Source: JAWKUK01 sp041398605 | Lineage (GTDB): Bacteria; Planctomycetota; UBA1135; GCA-002686595 | Direction: 5' to 3' | Assembly (NCBI GenBank): GCA_041398605.1 | Contig: JAWKUK010000011.1 | Coordinates: 186,001 to 250,000 of the forward strand | Length of the DNA: 64,000 nt | In this document: in pieces, positions 27,336-36,277 of the stretch | Layout: each line of letters starts with the position of its first letter | Position numbering within the stretch: the stretch's first letter is position 1 | The notes under the pieces: generated by a model | What the model was told of the DNA's origin: nothing | The model's database searches: none | What the model saw: the letters and a program-made list of their open reading frames with translations, nothing else | Made by a program: the position numbers and the translations under genes

Positions 27336-28127
27336 GTGACCAACGACTCCACCCTCCCTGCAAACGAAGACGCTTGGCGCGGCGCCGTGTACCAGGCATG
27401 GCTCGCGCGCTTCGGGGCGCCGCCTGCTGCGGCGGCCGAGCTGCGCGTCCGAGCGCGGGCGCGCCTCGCGGGGCTCGACGCCTACTTCGGCGAGCTCCAG
27501 GGGCGGCGCGTGTTGAACCTGATGGGCTCCAATGGCATGAAGGCGGTGGCGACCGCCTTGCTCGGGGCGCAGGTCACGGTCGTCGACTTCGCGCAAGGGA
27601 ACGCCGACTACGCGCAGGCGCTCGCCGAAGCCGCGGGCGTCGAGCTGCGCTACATCGTCTCGGACGTCCTCGCGCTGGACTCCGCTGAGCGCGCCCGTCG
27701 CTACGACCTCGTCTTCGCGGAGCTGGGGATCCTGCACTACTTCAGCGACCTCGCGCCGTTCGCGGCCCTCGTCACAGAGGTGCTGGAGCGGGGCGCGCGC
27801 TTTGTCCTGCGCGACTTCCACCCCGTCTCGACCAAGCTGCTGTCGTTCCGCGGGTCGACAGCGAAGGTCCGGAAGGTCAAGGTCACTGGCGACTACTTCG
27901 AGGCTGCGCTGCGGGCCGAGCCCGTGTCGTTCGCGAAGTACCTGCCGCCCGACGCCGCCGCGACGGCGACCGTCCTCTGGCGGCGGTGGACGCTGGGCGA
28001 GGTCGTCACCGCCTTCGCTGCGGCGGGCCTGCGCATCGAGCGCCTCGTCGAAGAGCCCAACCGCTCCTCTGAGGTCTTCGATCGCGGCATTCCCAAGACC
28101 TTCGTGCTCGTCGCGGTCAAAGCCTGA
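27336..28127 (+). CDS. Class I SAM-dependent methyltransferase
   Basis: 263 residues from GTG 27336, chosen because it directly precedes a plausible N-terminus and lies after a TATGCT box (27315-27320); a GTG at 27264 overlapping the previous stop is possible. Rossmann motif I is RRVLNLMGSNGMKAVATALL, then VTVVDFAQGNADYA and the acidic loop YIVSDVLALD. The motif Gly-Ser-Asn-Gly in place of Gly-x-Gly-x-Gly is a mild deviation. The C-terminal part includes GEVVTAFAAAGLRIERLVEE, typical of small-molecule methyltransferases. Its neighbours are two oxidoreductases, so a sugar or secondary-metabolite pathway is possible. Confidence 0.75.
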   Translation: MTNDSTLPANEDAWRGAVYQAWLARFGAPPAAAAELRVRARARLAGLDAYFGELQGRRVLNLMGSNGMKAVATALLGAQVTVVDFAQGNADYAQALAEAAGVELRYIVSDVLALDSAERARRYDLVFAELGILHYFSDLAPFAALVTEVLERGARFVLRDFHPVSTKLLSFRGSTAKVRKVKVTGDYFEAALRAEPVSFAKYLPPDAAATATVLWRRWTLGEVVTAFAAAGLRIERLVEEPNRSSEVFDRGIPKTFVLVAVKA

Positions 28128-28180
28128 AGCCGCGCGGCCGCCGGGCGCGGGCCGCGTGACCGTTCTCGCAGCCAGCGCGC

Positions 28181-28186
28181 TATCCT
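28181..28186 (+). promoter_or_regulatory. Putative -10 box TATCCT of the GMC/Gfo operon
   Basis: TATCCT is followed by CTCGGCC (seven bases) and GTG 28194. Spacing equals that of the TAGACT box at 16193. Confidence 0.45.
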
Positions 28187-28193
28187 CTCGGCC

Positions 28194-29885
28194 GTGATCC
28201 AGGACCTTGCGACCGATCCGCGCGTGGGCGACTACGACGTCTGTGTCATTGGCGCGGGCCCCGCCGGCATCACGCTCGCGGCAGAGCTCGCGGGCAGCGG
28301 CGCGCGGGTCGTCGTCCTCGAGAGCGGCAAGCTGCGTCGCACGGCCCACGCCGATTCCCTGAAGCGCGTGGAGTCCGAGGGCATCCACATCAAGGACTAC
28401 AGCCGCGAGCGCGTGCTCGGCGGCGCGTCGACGACCTGGGCCGGCCTCTCGAGCCCATTCGACGAGGCGGACTTCGCGCATCGCCCCTGGCTGCGGCGCT
28501 CGGGCTGGCCGATCGATCGCGCGACGCTGCTGCCCTACTACGCCGCGGCGGCGGAGCGGTATCGCTTCCCTGGCCTCGAGCGGTTCGCGCCCGGCGGCTT
28601 CGATCAGCTCCGGGCCAAGAGCCCGCTGAAGCCCGAGTGGGACGACGTCGAAGAGAAGGTGTTCCTCGCCTGTGCGAAGCCCCAGAACTTCGGCCGCGAG
28701 CACCGCGCGCTGTTCCAGGGCGGCGGGGCTGACCTCTTGCTCGACGCGACCGTGGTGGAGCTGCAGGGCGCGCCCGGGAGCGCGCGCACGGACGGCGCGC
28801 TCCTGCGCACCAGCGCTGGCGCCGAGGTCGCGCTGCGCGCGCAGGTCTACGTCCTGGCGACGGGCGGCTTGGAGAACGCGCGGCTGCTCTTGAACTCGCG
28901 CGGCCAGCGCGAGGCGGGCCTCGGCAATGAACGAGATCAGGTCGGGCGCCACCTGATGAACCACCCGAAGAACTACGGCGGCCTGTTGCGCCTCACCCAG
29001 CCCGTCGGCGATGTGCCTTATTTCTTCGGCTGCCTCGTCGATGGGTACGCGGGGTACGCTGGCTTGCGCCTGCGCGAGGATGTCCAGGCGCGCCTGGGGC
29101 TCCTCAACTCTTATGTGCGCATGGAGCCGCTGTTCCCCTGGTCGGGCAGCGAAGGCGTCGAATCGCTCGTGTGGTTCGCGAAGCGCACGCAGCTCGCGAT
29201 GGGGATGATGCGCCGCCGCGGCGAGAAGAAGGCCGTTTCGCTGCGCGACTACTCCGAGACCGGCGATGACAGCGACTTGCAGAACGCGCGCAAGTCGCCC
29301 CGCGAAGTGCTCGGCCTCGCTTGGAACGTGGCGCGCGACCTGCCACGGGTCAGTCGTTATGCGTGGAGCCGCGTCTTCGACCGCGGCGCGCCGCGCACGC
29401 AGCGCGTGCGCTTGCGTAACTTCATGGAGATGGAGCCCGACCCCGAGAACCGCGTGACGCTCTCCGCAGAGCGTTGCCCGTACGGGCGGCCGATCCCCTT
29501 CGTTCGCCACCGATGCACGGAGGTCGATCGGCGCTCCCTTGTCCAGCTGCACCGCGCGCTCGCCATCGAGCTCCCGCGGTCGGGGCTCGGGCTGCTCGAG
29601 AGCGAGCTCGTCCGCGACCAGGAGCCGTGGCCCATCGATCAGGACGCGTCGCACCACATGGGGACGACGCGCATGGGCGCGGACCCCGCGACCTCTGTCG
29701 TCGATTCCGACCTGCGCCTGCACGAAGCAGAGAACGTCTATGTCGCGGGCGCCTCGACGTTTCCCACCAGCGGCTGCGCGAATCCCACGTTCACGCTCGT
29801 CGCGCTCTCCGTTCGACTGGCAGAGCACTTGCGCCGTAAGCACTTTTCGCTCGACGGCGTGACGTCCGGGGAGAGGGCCTCATGA
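28194..29885 (+). CDS. GMC family FAD-dependent oxidoreductase
   Basis: 563 residues. The FAD-binding dinucleotide motif is CVIGAGPAGITLAAELA near residue 15, followed by VVVLESGK. ERVLGGASTTWAG (about 70-82) is the GMC flavin loop, and the C-terminus has HHMGTTRMGADP and SGCANPTFTLVAL, carrying the conserved His and Asn of the GMC active site. Members oxidise alcohols, sugars or choline with FAD. No signal peptide is seen. The stop overlaps the ATG of the Gfo/Idh/MocA gene (ATGA at 29882), so a two-step oxidation or epimerisation of one substrate is conceivable. Confidence 0.88.
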   Translation: MIQDLATDPRVGDYDVCVIGAGPAGITLAAELAGSGARVVVLESGKLRRTAHADSLKRVESEGIHIKDYSRERVLGGASTTWAGLSSPFDEADFAHRPWLRRSGWPIDRATLLPYYAAAAERYRFPGLERFAPGGFDQLRAKSPLKPEWDDVEEKVFLACAKPQNFGREHRALFQGGGADLLLDATVVELQGAPGSARTDGALLRTSAGAEVALRAQVYVLATGGLENARLLLNSRGQREAGLGNERDQVGRHLMNHPKNYGGLLRLTQPVGDVPYFFGCLVDGYAGYAGLRLREDVQARLGLLNSYVRMEPLFPWSGSEGVESLVWFAKRTQLAMGMMRRRGEKKAVSLRDYSETGDDSDLQNARKSPREVLGLAWNVARDLPRVSRYAWSRVFDRGAPRTQRVRLRNFMEMEPDPENRVTLSAERCPYGRPIPFVRHRCTEVDRRSLVQLHRALAIELPRSGLGLLESELVRDQEPWPIDQDASHHMGTTRMGADPATSVVDSDLRLHEAENVYVAGASTFPTSGCANPTFTLVALSVRLAEHLRRKHFSLDGVTSGERAS

Positions 29886-30991
29886 GCGCGACGAAGCGTA
29901 TCCTCGTCATCGGTGCGGGCGGCCGAGTCAGCGACGCGGTCCTGCCTGTCCTGGCGCGCCTTTCGCGCGACTTCGAGCTCGGCGGGGTCTTCGCCCGCAG
30001 AGCGCGCGACCTCGACGCCCGCGGCGTCGTGCATCCCGTACGTGCGTTGGAGTCGTTGACGAGGGACGAGGTCGAGGCCGTCGACGTGATCTATGTCGTC
30101 GTCGCCAAGCCAGCCGTCGGCCAGGTCCTCGCGCACCTCGCGCGCTTCGATGTGTCGCGTGTCGAGCTGGTGCTGGAGACGCCGGTCGTGCTGTTCCGCA
30201 ACCTCCATCACGTCAGGCGCACCGCGCCGTTCAAGGCGGTCTCCGTCGCCGAGGACATCAGCGCTTTGCCTTGGTTGCCGGTCGTGCATGAAGCCTTGCA
30301 GGCTGCGCCGCGCAGCGACGAGCCACGCCGCCTGACGCTCGATCGCAGCGGCTACGCTTACCACGGCGTCGCCCTCGCGAAGGCGATCTTGGGTGAGCAG
30401 ACCGTGACGCGTGGGCGCCGCACGTCCGACGGCGCCGCTGAGCTCCGCACGCTGGACTTCGCTGGGCGCGCGCGAGTGCATTGGACGTCGCCGCGCGATT
30501 ACGCGGTCGGCGGGTTCGAGCTGACCTCTGGCGCTTGGGCGCTGTCCGACCGCAAGCGCGCCGGCGCGCTCCACCTGCGCCCGATGACCCGAGGCGCGCA
30601 GTGCGTGGGCGTGGCGCTCGACGGCCCAGATGGAGGCCCAGATGGCGGTTCAGGTATCGGCCCAAATAGCGGCCCAGCCGGCGGCGTGCTGATCGAGCGT
30701 GAGTTCGACGACGACCAGGCCGCGTTGGCGTTCGAGCGCGACCCTGCCGCGAGCCTGACAGCGCGGATGCAGGACATGAAGCGCATTGGCCTCTTGTCGC
30801 TCTTGCGCCGGGTTTACGCGGGCGGCGGCGCGTACCCGCTCATCGCTGGGCTCGACGATATGTTGATCGATTACCAGCTCGAGAAGCTCGGCCGCTACCG
30901 CGCGAACCCGCTGACGAGCGCGCGCGGCGCCCTGCGCCCCGCCTTGCAGCTCGGGCTCGGTCTCATCGCCCGTGCGCGCGGCGCGCGCTGA
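29882..30991 (+). CDS. Gfo/Idh/MocA-like NAD(P)-dependent oxidoreductase
   Basis: 369 residues. The N-terminal Rossmann motif is ILVIGAGGRVSDAVLPVLAR, then FELGGVFARRARDL, DVIYVVVAKPAVGQVLAHLA and LVLETPVVL, where family members usually have an E-K-P sequence; the Lys of that motif is replaced here (Glu-Thr-Pro), so dehydrogenase activity is uncertain. Residues about 248-267 are a Gly/Pro repeat encoded by 12-bp units, apparently an insertion in a loop of the C-terminal domain. Translationally coupled to the GMC gene. Confidence 0.65.
   Translation: MSATKRILVIGAGGRVSDAVLPVLARLSRDFELGGVFARRARDLDARGVVHPVRALESLTRDEVEAVDVIYVVVAKPAVGQVLAHLARFDVSRVELVLETPVVLFRNLHHVRRTAPFKAVSVAEDISALPWLPVVHEALQAAPRSDEPRRLTLDRSGYAYHGVALAKAILGEQTVTRGRRTSDGAAELRTLDFAGRARVHWTSPRDYAVGGFELTSGAWALSDRKRAGALHLRPMTRGAQCVGVALDGPDGGPDGGSGIGPNSGPAGGVLIEREFDDDQAALAFERDPAASLTARMQDMKRIGLLSLLRRVYAGGGAYPLIAGLDDMLIDYQLEKLGRYRANPLTSARGALRPALQLGLGLIARARGAR
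30623..30682 (+). repeat. In-frame 12-bp imperfect tandem repeat, five units
   Basis: Units related to GGCCCAGATGGA encode Gly-Pro-Asp-Gly repeats inside the Gfo/Idh/MocA-like gene. Units 1 and 2 differ by one base; the later ones drift. Confidence 0.85.
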
Positions 30992-31036
30992 GCCAGACGC
31001 CGCTCAACAGCGGCAACGTTTAGAATGAGGCACCCC

Positions 31037-32710
31037 ATGTCGCGGTCTTTCGTATCGAGGCCTCTCGGAAGAGGTCGTCGCCTTTGCAGAGCTGCGGTCG
31101 CTTTCCTGTCTACGATGGGCCTGTGCACGGGCTCGCTGGGGCAGTCGACGGTGCTGGAGTCTCAGCGGATTGGGATAGTCTCTCCGACGGGCAGCATGAC
31201 TGCTTATGGCTTCTCTGTTGCGTCCGCGGGCAGCCGCATCTTCGTTGCAACCTAAGGAGCCCTTACCTATCAGGTAGATCCTGTCGAGGTTTACCCGCGG
31301 ACACCATCCGGATGGGTACGTGAGCCCAGCCCTTCCATCCCGACCGGACTTACCCTCAGCGACGCTCTTGCCACCACTGTGGCTGCCTCGCAGGACACCT
31401 TTGCGGTCGCGACCTACATCACGAGTCGAGTCTTCGTCAACGAGCGCTCCCCCTCCGGGGCGTGGGACCAGATCACCGAGCTCCCAGCACCTCCCCATTC
31501 TCGAGCTCGGGGTGTTCAGCTTGCATTCCATGCGGGTCAGCTCTTCGTTGCGGACGTGAATGCCAATTATGTTGGCGGTGCGCCGCCGCAATACCGCGGG
31601 CGTATCGAGGTTTGGGAGCGTGGCTCGGGTGGTTGGAATCTGGTCGACATGATCCGACCTCCTGCCGGGCCCCAGGCTGACGCAATCTCGTTCGGTGCTG
31701 CGATGGCGTTCGATGGCGATTGGCTCGCTGTCTCCTCTCAATCAGGCTCGGTACGCGATCACGTGCATCTCTTCCGGAAGGACACAGCCGGGACCTGGAT
31801 CCGGCAGACGGTCATCGAAGAGCCCACGGGGAGTAGCCCTCTCTATTCGGAATTCGGGGCGTCGGTCGCGTTCGCAGACGGTGTATTGGTCGTCGGAGAT
31901 CCTCGGCTGGGGGCCGTGGGATATGGCCCCGGCCTGGCTCACGTCTGGCAGCGCGACAGCGCTGGCCAGTGGCTCCTGCAGGCAACGCTGGTTCCCTCCC
32001 AGCGTCGCGATGCCGACAACTTCGGCGCGGAGGTCGTCATGGAAGGCAACGTGGTGGTCATTGCGGCGCCAGGGCTTGCTCCTGCTGGTTCGGGCGAGCC
32101 GGTGTACGTCTTCGTCCGCAACCCCGACGGAACGTGGCCGGCGCAGGAGTCGAAGCGGCTCTTGGCGTCGGATGGGTTCTCGGGGGCGTTTGGCCAGGCC
32201 TTGGCGATCCAAGACGGATTTGTATTGGTCGGCGACCCGGTGCGCAGCCAGGCCCCAGCCAGCACCCAGCAAAGGGTGGCCGCGCACGTCTTCGCCGTGG
32301 GCGAGGCCCAGGATGTGTGCTCAACGCCGGCAGGCGCTGGGGCTGGCGAAGCGCGGTTGGATGTCTTCGGGTCACCGCGCGCGGGAGGTGCCGGCCCCGG
32401 GCTCGTCCTCTCGCGCTGCGCGCCGTTGACCCGCTGGGTGGCGGTGGCGAGCACCCAGGGCGGGGCGGGCGTATCAAACGTCGTGCTGGGCGGCACGCCG
32501 CTGTGTGTGGGCGCGCCCTTCTTGCGGGTCGGCTTTGGACAGGTCGGGTCGCACGGGACGATGGCGTTCCTGGAGCCGAGCTCGTGGACCCCGGCTGCCG
32601 CTCCTTGGTTCGCCGCCGTCGGTTCGCTCTACGCGCAAGCCTACGTGGCGCAGCCCGGCGGCCCACAGAGCTCGGGCCTGACCAACGCGATCCGGCTCGA
32701 CCTGCGCTGA
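31037..32710 (+). pseudogene. Secreted FG-GAP-like beta-propeller protein interrupted by an in-frame TAA
   Basis: Reading from ATG 31037, a signal peptide (AAVAFLSTMGLCTGSLGQ) and the first blade are followed by TAA at 31253-31255. The same frame then stays open for 484 codons to 32710, continuing the propeller without loss (FGAAMAFDGDWLAVSSQSGS, FGASVAFADGVLVVGDPRLG, FGQALAIQDGFVLVGDP). The C-terminal 130 residues are the planctomycete module, ending TNAIRLDLR. A single base change would restore a product of about 557 residues. It could be a real nonsense mutation or a sequencing error; readthrough is not suggested by context. A TAGAAT box lies at 31021-31026. Confidence 0.75.
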
Positions 32711-32738
32711 GCCCGACGCGACTCAACAGAGGCGGCAC
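32489..32738 (+). repeat. Direct repeat copy A at left edge of the defence island
   Basis: The last ~220 bases of the propeller gene plus 28 bases after its stop, ending AACAGAGGCGGCA, recur at 48572 (copy C) with about eight differences by eye. Its final ~110 bases also recur at 46912 (copy B). Sequence after 32738 is unrelated to the other copies, which marks the left junction. Confidence 0.9.
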
Positions 32739-33528
32739 CGCAGGTGGGCCTCGTCGATGCCACGCCAGTTATGGCCGCGTGCCATCCGATCGCGGTCGCC
32801 GCCGTGCACATTGCGCAGCGTGGCGGCAAAGGTCCCGTCGGCCTCGGCCTCGACCGCCGCCGCGGTCGGCGGCTCGCTCAGCACCTCCGCGTGCGCGCGG
32901 CGCCAGTCGCACACAAAGCCCCGCATGAAGGTCCGCGCCCCGACGCGCTCCAGCACGAACGGGTTGTCGTAGCCGCGGGCAAAGAGCGGCGCGCTCGGCT
33001 CGCCGACGGCGGCGCACCGCCGGGGCAGGCGCTGAGCGGCCAGCACCGCGCGCCGCTCAGGTCACGGGCCGGGTTCGAGCCGATGCTGGCGAGGCTCGGC
33101 CGCGTAGGCCATCGCGACCTACGGTCCTTCGGTGGAGGGCATCAAGCCCATCCAGACGGTCGGCGGTGCGCGTGTCGAGATCACATCGCAGACCGCCCCA
33201 GCAGTGGTAGGGCTCGCAGGTTGCTTTCGCGCGGGAGGCGCGGGCGGCGGGGCTCGTCGCGCCGCGTTTCGTGGGGAACAGCCCCACTGGGGCTCGGCTC
33301 CGGCAATTCGCCCTGGTCGCGTCCGTAGCCTTCGCGCAGGTGAAGCTGAGCGCGCCCCCGCCCGGGCCGCGCCGTCGCGATACGAGGGGGCCCGCCTCGG
33401 TCGCACGTGGATGACCGGGGACGGCGGCATATCGCTCTAAGAGTCGAGCGCTCGGGCGAGCGACGGGAGACTTGAGCAGGCTAGACTGCGTGTTCGCGCA
33501 GGCACCCCACACTCTCAGCGCTCGCCCC
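32739..33528 (+). other. Island left end: no supported gene, probable gene remnants
   Basis: About 790 bases without a convincing gene. A minus-strand frame (33046 down to 32723) gives 107 residues (including FARGYDNPFVLERVGARTFM), but its last four residues, Cys-Arg-Leu-Cys, come from the repeat. It therefore looks like a foreign fragment fused to the end of copy A rather than an intact gene. Other frames are short and arginine-rich. A TAGACT box at 33482 is the only regulatory element seen. Confidence 0.5.
33482..33487 (+). promoter_or_regulatory. Putative -10 box TAGACT upstream of hsdM
   Basis: TAGACT lies 41 bases before the hsdM ATG, implying a leader of about 35 bases, unlike the leaderless cases in this window. 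Confidence 0.35.
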
Positions 33529-35139
33529 ATGGCCCGAAGGAAGTCCGAAAAAGCCCCCTCCAGCACAGCCACGATTGGCTTCGAGGCCAAGCTCTGGCTC
33601 GCCGCCGACAAGCTGCGCAACAACATGGACGCGGCGGAGTACAAGCACGTCGTCCTCGGCCTGGTCTTCCTCAAGTACATCTCCGACACCTTCGAGGAAC
33701 ACCGCGCCAAGCTCCTCGCCGGCGCAGAGTCCAACACAGGCGACTACGCCGGGGCGAACCCGGAAGACCCCGACGAGTACAAGGCCGAGAACGTCTTCTG
33801 GGTGCCCGCCGATGCCCGCTGGTCCCACCTGCAGGCCAGCGCCAAGCAGCCCACCATCGGTAAGACCGTGGACGACGCCATGGTCGCCATCGAGCGCGAC
33901 AACCCGCGCCTCAAGGGCGTCCTCCCCAAGGACTACGCCCGCCCCGGCCTCGACAAACAACGCCTCGGCGAGCTCATCGACCTCATCGCCACCATCGACC
34001 TCACCGCCGCCGGCGAGGACCCGAACAACAGCACAGGGACGCACCGCTCCGTCGATCTGCTCGGCCGCGTCTACGAGTACTTTCTCACCCGCTTCGCCAG
34101 CGCTGAGGGCAAGAACGGCGGCCAGTTCTACACCCCGTCCTGCGTCGTGCGCTGCCTCGTCGAGATGCTCGCGCCCTACAAGGGCCGCATCTACGACCCC
34201 GCCTGCGGCTCCGGCGGCATGTTCGTGCAGTCGGAGAAGTTCGTCGAATCGCACGGCGGCAAGCTCGGCGACATCTCCATCTACGGCCAGGAGAGCAACG
34301 CCACCACGCGCCGCCTCGCCGTGATGAACCTCGCCCTGCGCGGGATCGAGGCCGACTTCGGCCCCGAACACGCCGACACCTTCCGCCGCGACCTGCACCC
34401 CGACCTGCGCGCCGACTACGTCCTCGCCAACCCGCCCTTCAACGACTCCGACTGGTTCCGCAAGGACGACGACGTGCGTTGGCAGTTCGGCGTCCCGCCC
34501 AAGGGCAACGCCAACTTCGCCTGGGTGCAGCACTTCATCCACCACCTGGCGCCGCAGGGGATGGCCGGCTTCGTCCTTGCCAACGGCAGCATGTCCTCCA
34601 ACCAGTCCGGCGAGGGCGACATCCGCCGCGCGCTCATCGAGGCCGACCTCGTGGACTGCATGGTCGCCCTCCCCGGCCAGCTCTTCTACAGCACGCAGAT
34701 TCCTGTCTGCCTCTGGTTCCTCGCGAAGGCCAAGAACGCCGACACCAAACGCGGCTTCCGCGACCGGCGCAAACAGACTCTGTTCATCGACGCGCGCAAG
34801 ATGGGCACGCTCATCGACCGCGTCCACCGCGAGCTCACCGACGCCGACCTGCAGAAGATCACCAGCACGTATCACCACTGGCGGGAGGCCAAAGGCGCGG
34901 GCCAATACGCAGACATCCCCGGCTTCTGCAAGTCGGCTACCACCGCCGAGATTGCCGCGCACGGCCATGTCCTCACGCCCGGCCGCTACGTCGGCGCCGA
35001 GGAAGTCGAAGACGACGGCGAGCCCTTCGAGGAGAAGATGGCGCGACTCGTCGCCGAGCTGAACGCCCAGTTTGCGGAGTCGGCCAGACTCGAAGCCGCC
35101 ATTCGCGCCAACCTGAAGGGTCTGGGCCATGCCCCCTAA
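33529..35139 (+). CDS. hsdM: Type I restriction-modification DNA methyltransferase subunit HsdM
   Basis: 536 residues from ATG 33529. The helical N-terminal HsdM_N domain is clear (FEAKLWLAADKLRNNMDAAE, GLVFLKYISDTFEEHR). The N6-adenine methyltransferase domain follows: GRVYEYFLTRFA, NGGQFYTP, SAM-binding DPACGSGGMF (about 223-232) and catalytic Asn-Pro-Pro-Phe (about 301-304). The C-terminus ends ARLVAELNAQFAESARLEAA and a Gly-Leu-Gly. It needs HsdS for sequence recognition. Its stop overlaps the start of the DUF1016 gene by 11 bases (ATGCCCCCTAA). A second, different copy of the same tail is found at 36274-36396. Confidence 0.97.
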   Translation: MARRKSEKAPSSTATIGFEAKLWLAADKLRNNMDAAEYKHVVLGLVFLKYISDTFEEHRAKLLAGAESNTGDYAGANPEDPDEYKAENVFWVPADARWSHLQASAKQPTIGKTVDDAMVAIERDNPRLKGVLPKDYARPGLDKQRLGELIDLIATIDLTAAGEDPNNSTGTHRSVDLLGRVYEYFLTRFASAEGKNGGQFYTPSCVVRCLVEMLAPYKGRIYDPACGSGGMFVQSEKFVESHGGKLGDISIYGQESNATTRRLAVMNLALRGIEADFGPEHADTFRRDLHPDLRADYVLANPPFNDSDWFRKDDDVRWQFGVPPKGNANFAWVQHFIHHLAPQGMAGFVLANGSMSSNQSGEGDIRRALIEADLVDCMVALPGQLFYSTQIPVCLWFLAKAKNADTKRGFRDRRKQTLFIDARKMGTLIDRVHRELTDADLQKITSTYHHWREAKGAGQYADIPGFCKSATTAEIAAHGHVLTPGRYVGAEEVEDDGEPFEEKMARLVAELNAQFAESARLEAAIRANLKGLGHAP

Positions 35140-36277
35140 GAAGAAGCGCGCGACGCCGAAGAGCGCCCCCGAACGAGGTTCACGGGGCCGGACCCGTGAA
35201 GGCGCACTCTTCACGGCGGCCCCATCGAAGTCCGGATTGCCCGCCAGCTACGCGCGCGCGCTTCAGGACATCAAGGCGCACCTTCGTAGCGCTCGCGTCC
35301 AGGCCGTGCTCGCGGCGAATCCCCTTGTCATCGAAGCCTACTGGCGCACGGGCAAGATCATCCTCGAGCGCCAGAGCGACGCCGCGTGGGGCGCGAAGGT
35401 CATCGACCGACTGTCGGCGGACCTGCGCCGGGAGTTCCCGGACATGGGCGGACTCTCCACGCGCAACCTGCTCTCGATGAGCCTGTTCGCCGCCGCCTTC
35501 CCCGATGGGCCGATTGCGAAACAACCTGTTTCGCAATTGCCCTGGGGGCACATCATCCGGCTGCTCCAGATGGTCAAGGACCCCGCTGGCCGCGAGTTCT
35601 ACATCCGCGAAGCCATCGCCCACGGCTGGAGCCGCAGCAGCCTGGAGACTCAGATCCAAGGCCAGCTCCACCTTCGCGCCGGCAAGGCCCTCCAGAACTT
35701 CGCCCGCACCATGCCACCGGCAGAGTCGGACCTGGCCGCGCAGCTCTTCAAAGACCCCTACCTCTTCGACTTCCTCGGCACCGCCGACCCGCGCCGCGAG
35801 GCCGAGGTGGAGCAGGCGCTCATGGACCACGTCCAGCGCTTCCTGCTGGAGCTGGGCTCAGGCTTTGCCTTCGTCGGCCGGCGCGTGCATCTCGAAGTCG
35901 GGGGCGATGACTTCTACCTCGACCTCCTCTTCTACCACCTGCGCCTGCGCCGCTACGTCGTGATCGAGCTCAAGGCCCGCGCCTTCGACCCGGGCGACGT
36001 GGGCCAGCTCAATCTCTACCGCGCCGCCGTGGACGACCTCCTGCGTCACCCCGACGACCAGCCCACCATTGGCCTCTTGCTCTGCCGGGGGAAGAACAAA
36101 CTCGTCGTCGAGTACGCCCTCAGCGGCCTGGACAAGTCCATCGCGGTCGCCGATTGGAAGAAACAAATCACCGAGACCCTCCCCACCGAGTTCCAGGGCA
36201 GCCTGCCGACCATCGCGGAGATCGAGGCGGAATTGGCCGGGAAGCTGGTCGCAGCCGGGAAGAAGGGTAAACCGTGA
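35129..36277 (+). CDS. DUF1016/YhcG-like PDDEXK nuclease
   Basis: 382 residues. A basic, unstructured first 35 residues precede the DUF1016 helical N-terminal domain (VIEAYWRTGKIILERQ, LSTRNLLSMSLFAAAF, LPWGHIIRLLQMVKD, YIREAIAHGWSRSSLETQI). The C-terminal nuclease domain has FVGRRVHLEVGGDDFYLDLL and YVVIELKARAFDPGDVGQLN, giving the Asp...Glu-x-Lys catalytic pattern at about 261-281. Such proteins are frequent passengers of type I R-M loci; their role is not settled. It sits between hsdM and a leftover hsdM tail, which indicates insertion or replacement rather than original operon structure. Confidence 0.92.
   Translation: MPPKKKRATPKSAPERGSRGRTREGALFTAAPSKSGLPASYARALQDIKAHLRSARVQAVLAANPLVIEAYWRTGKIILERQSDAAWGAKVIDRLSADLRREFPDMGGLSTRNLLSMSLFAAAFPDGPIAKQPVSQLPWGHIIRLLQMVKDPAGREFYIREAIAHGWSRSSLETQIQGQLHLRAGKALQNFARTMPPAESDLAAQLFKDPYLFDFLGTADPRREAEVEQALMDHVQRFLLELGSGFAFVGRRVHLEVGGDDFYLDLLFYHLRLRRYVVIELKARAFDPGDVGQLNLYRAAVDDLLRHPDDQPTIGLLLCRGKNKLVVEYALSGLDKSIAVADWKKQITETLPTEFQGSLPTIAEIEAELAGKLVAAGKKGKP

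Noticed and set aside
32723..33046. Minus-strand 107-codon gene at the island's left end
   Set aside because: Its last codons come from the repeat junction and no family is recognised; more likely a truncated fragment than an intact gene.
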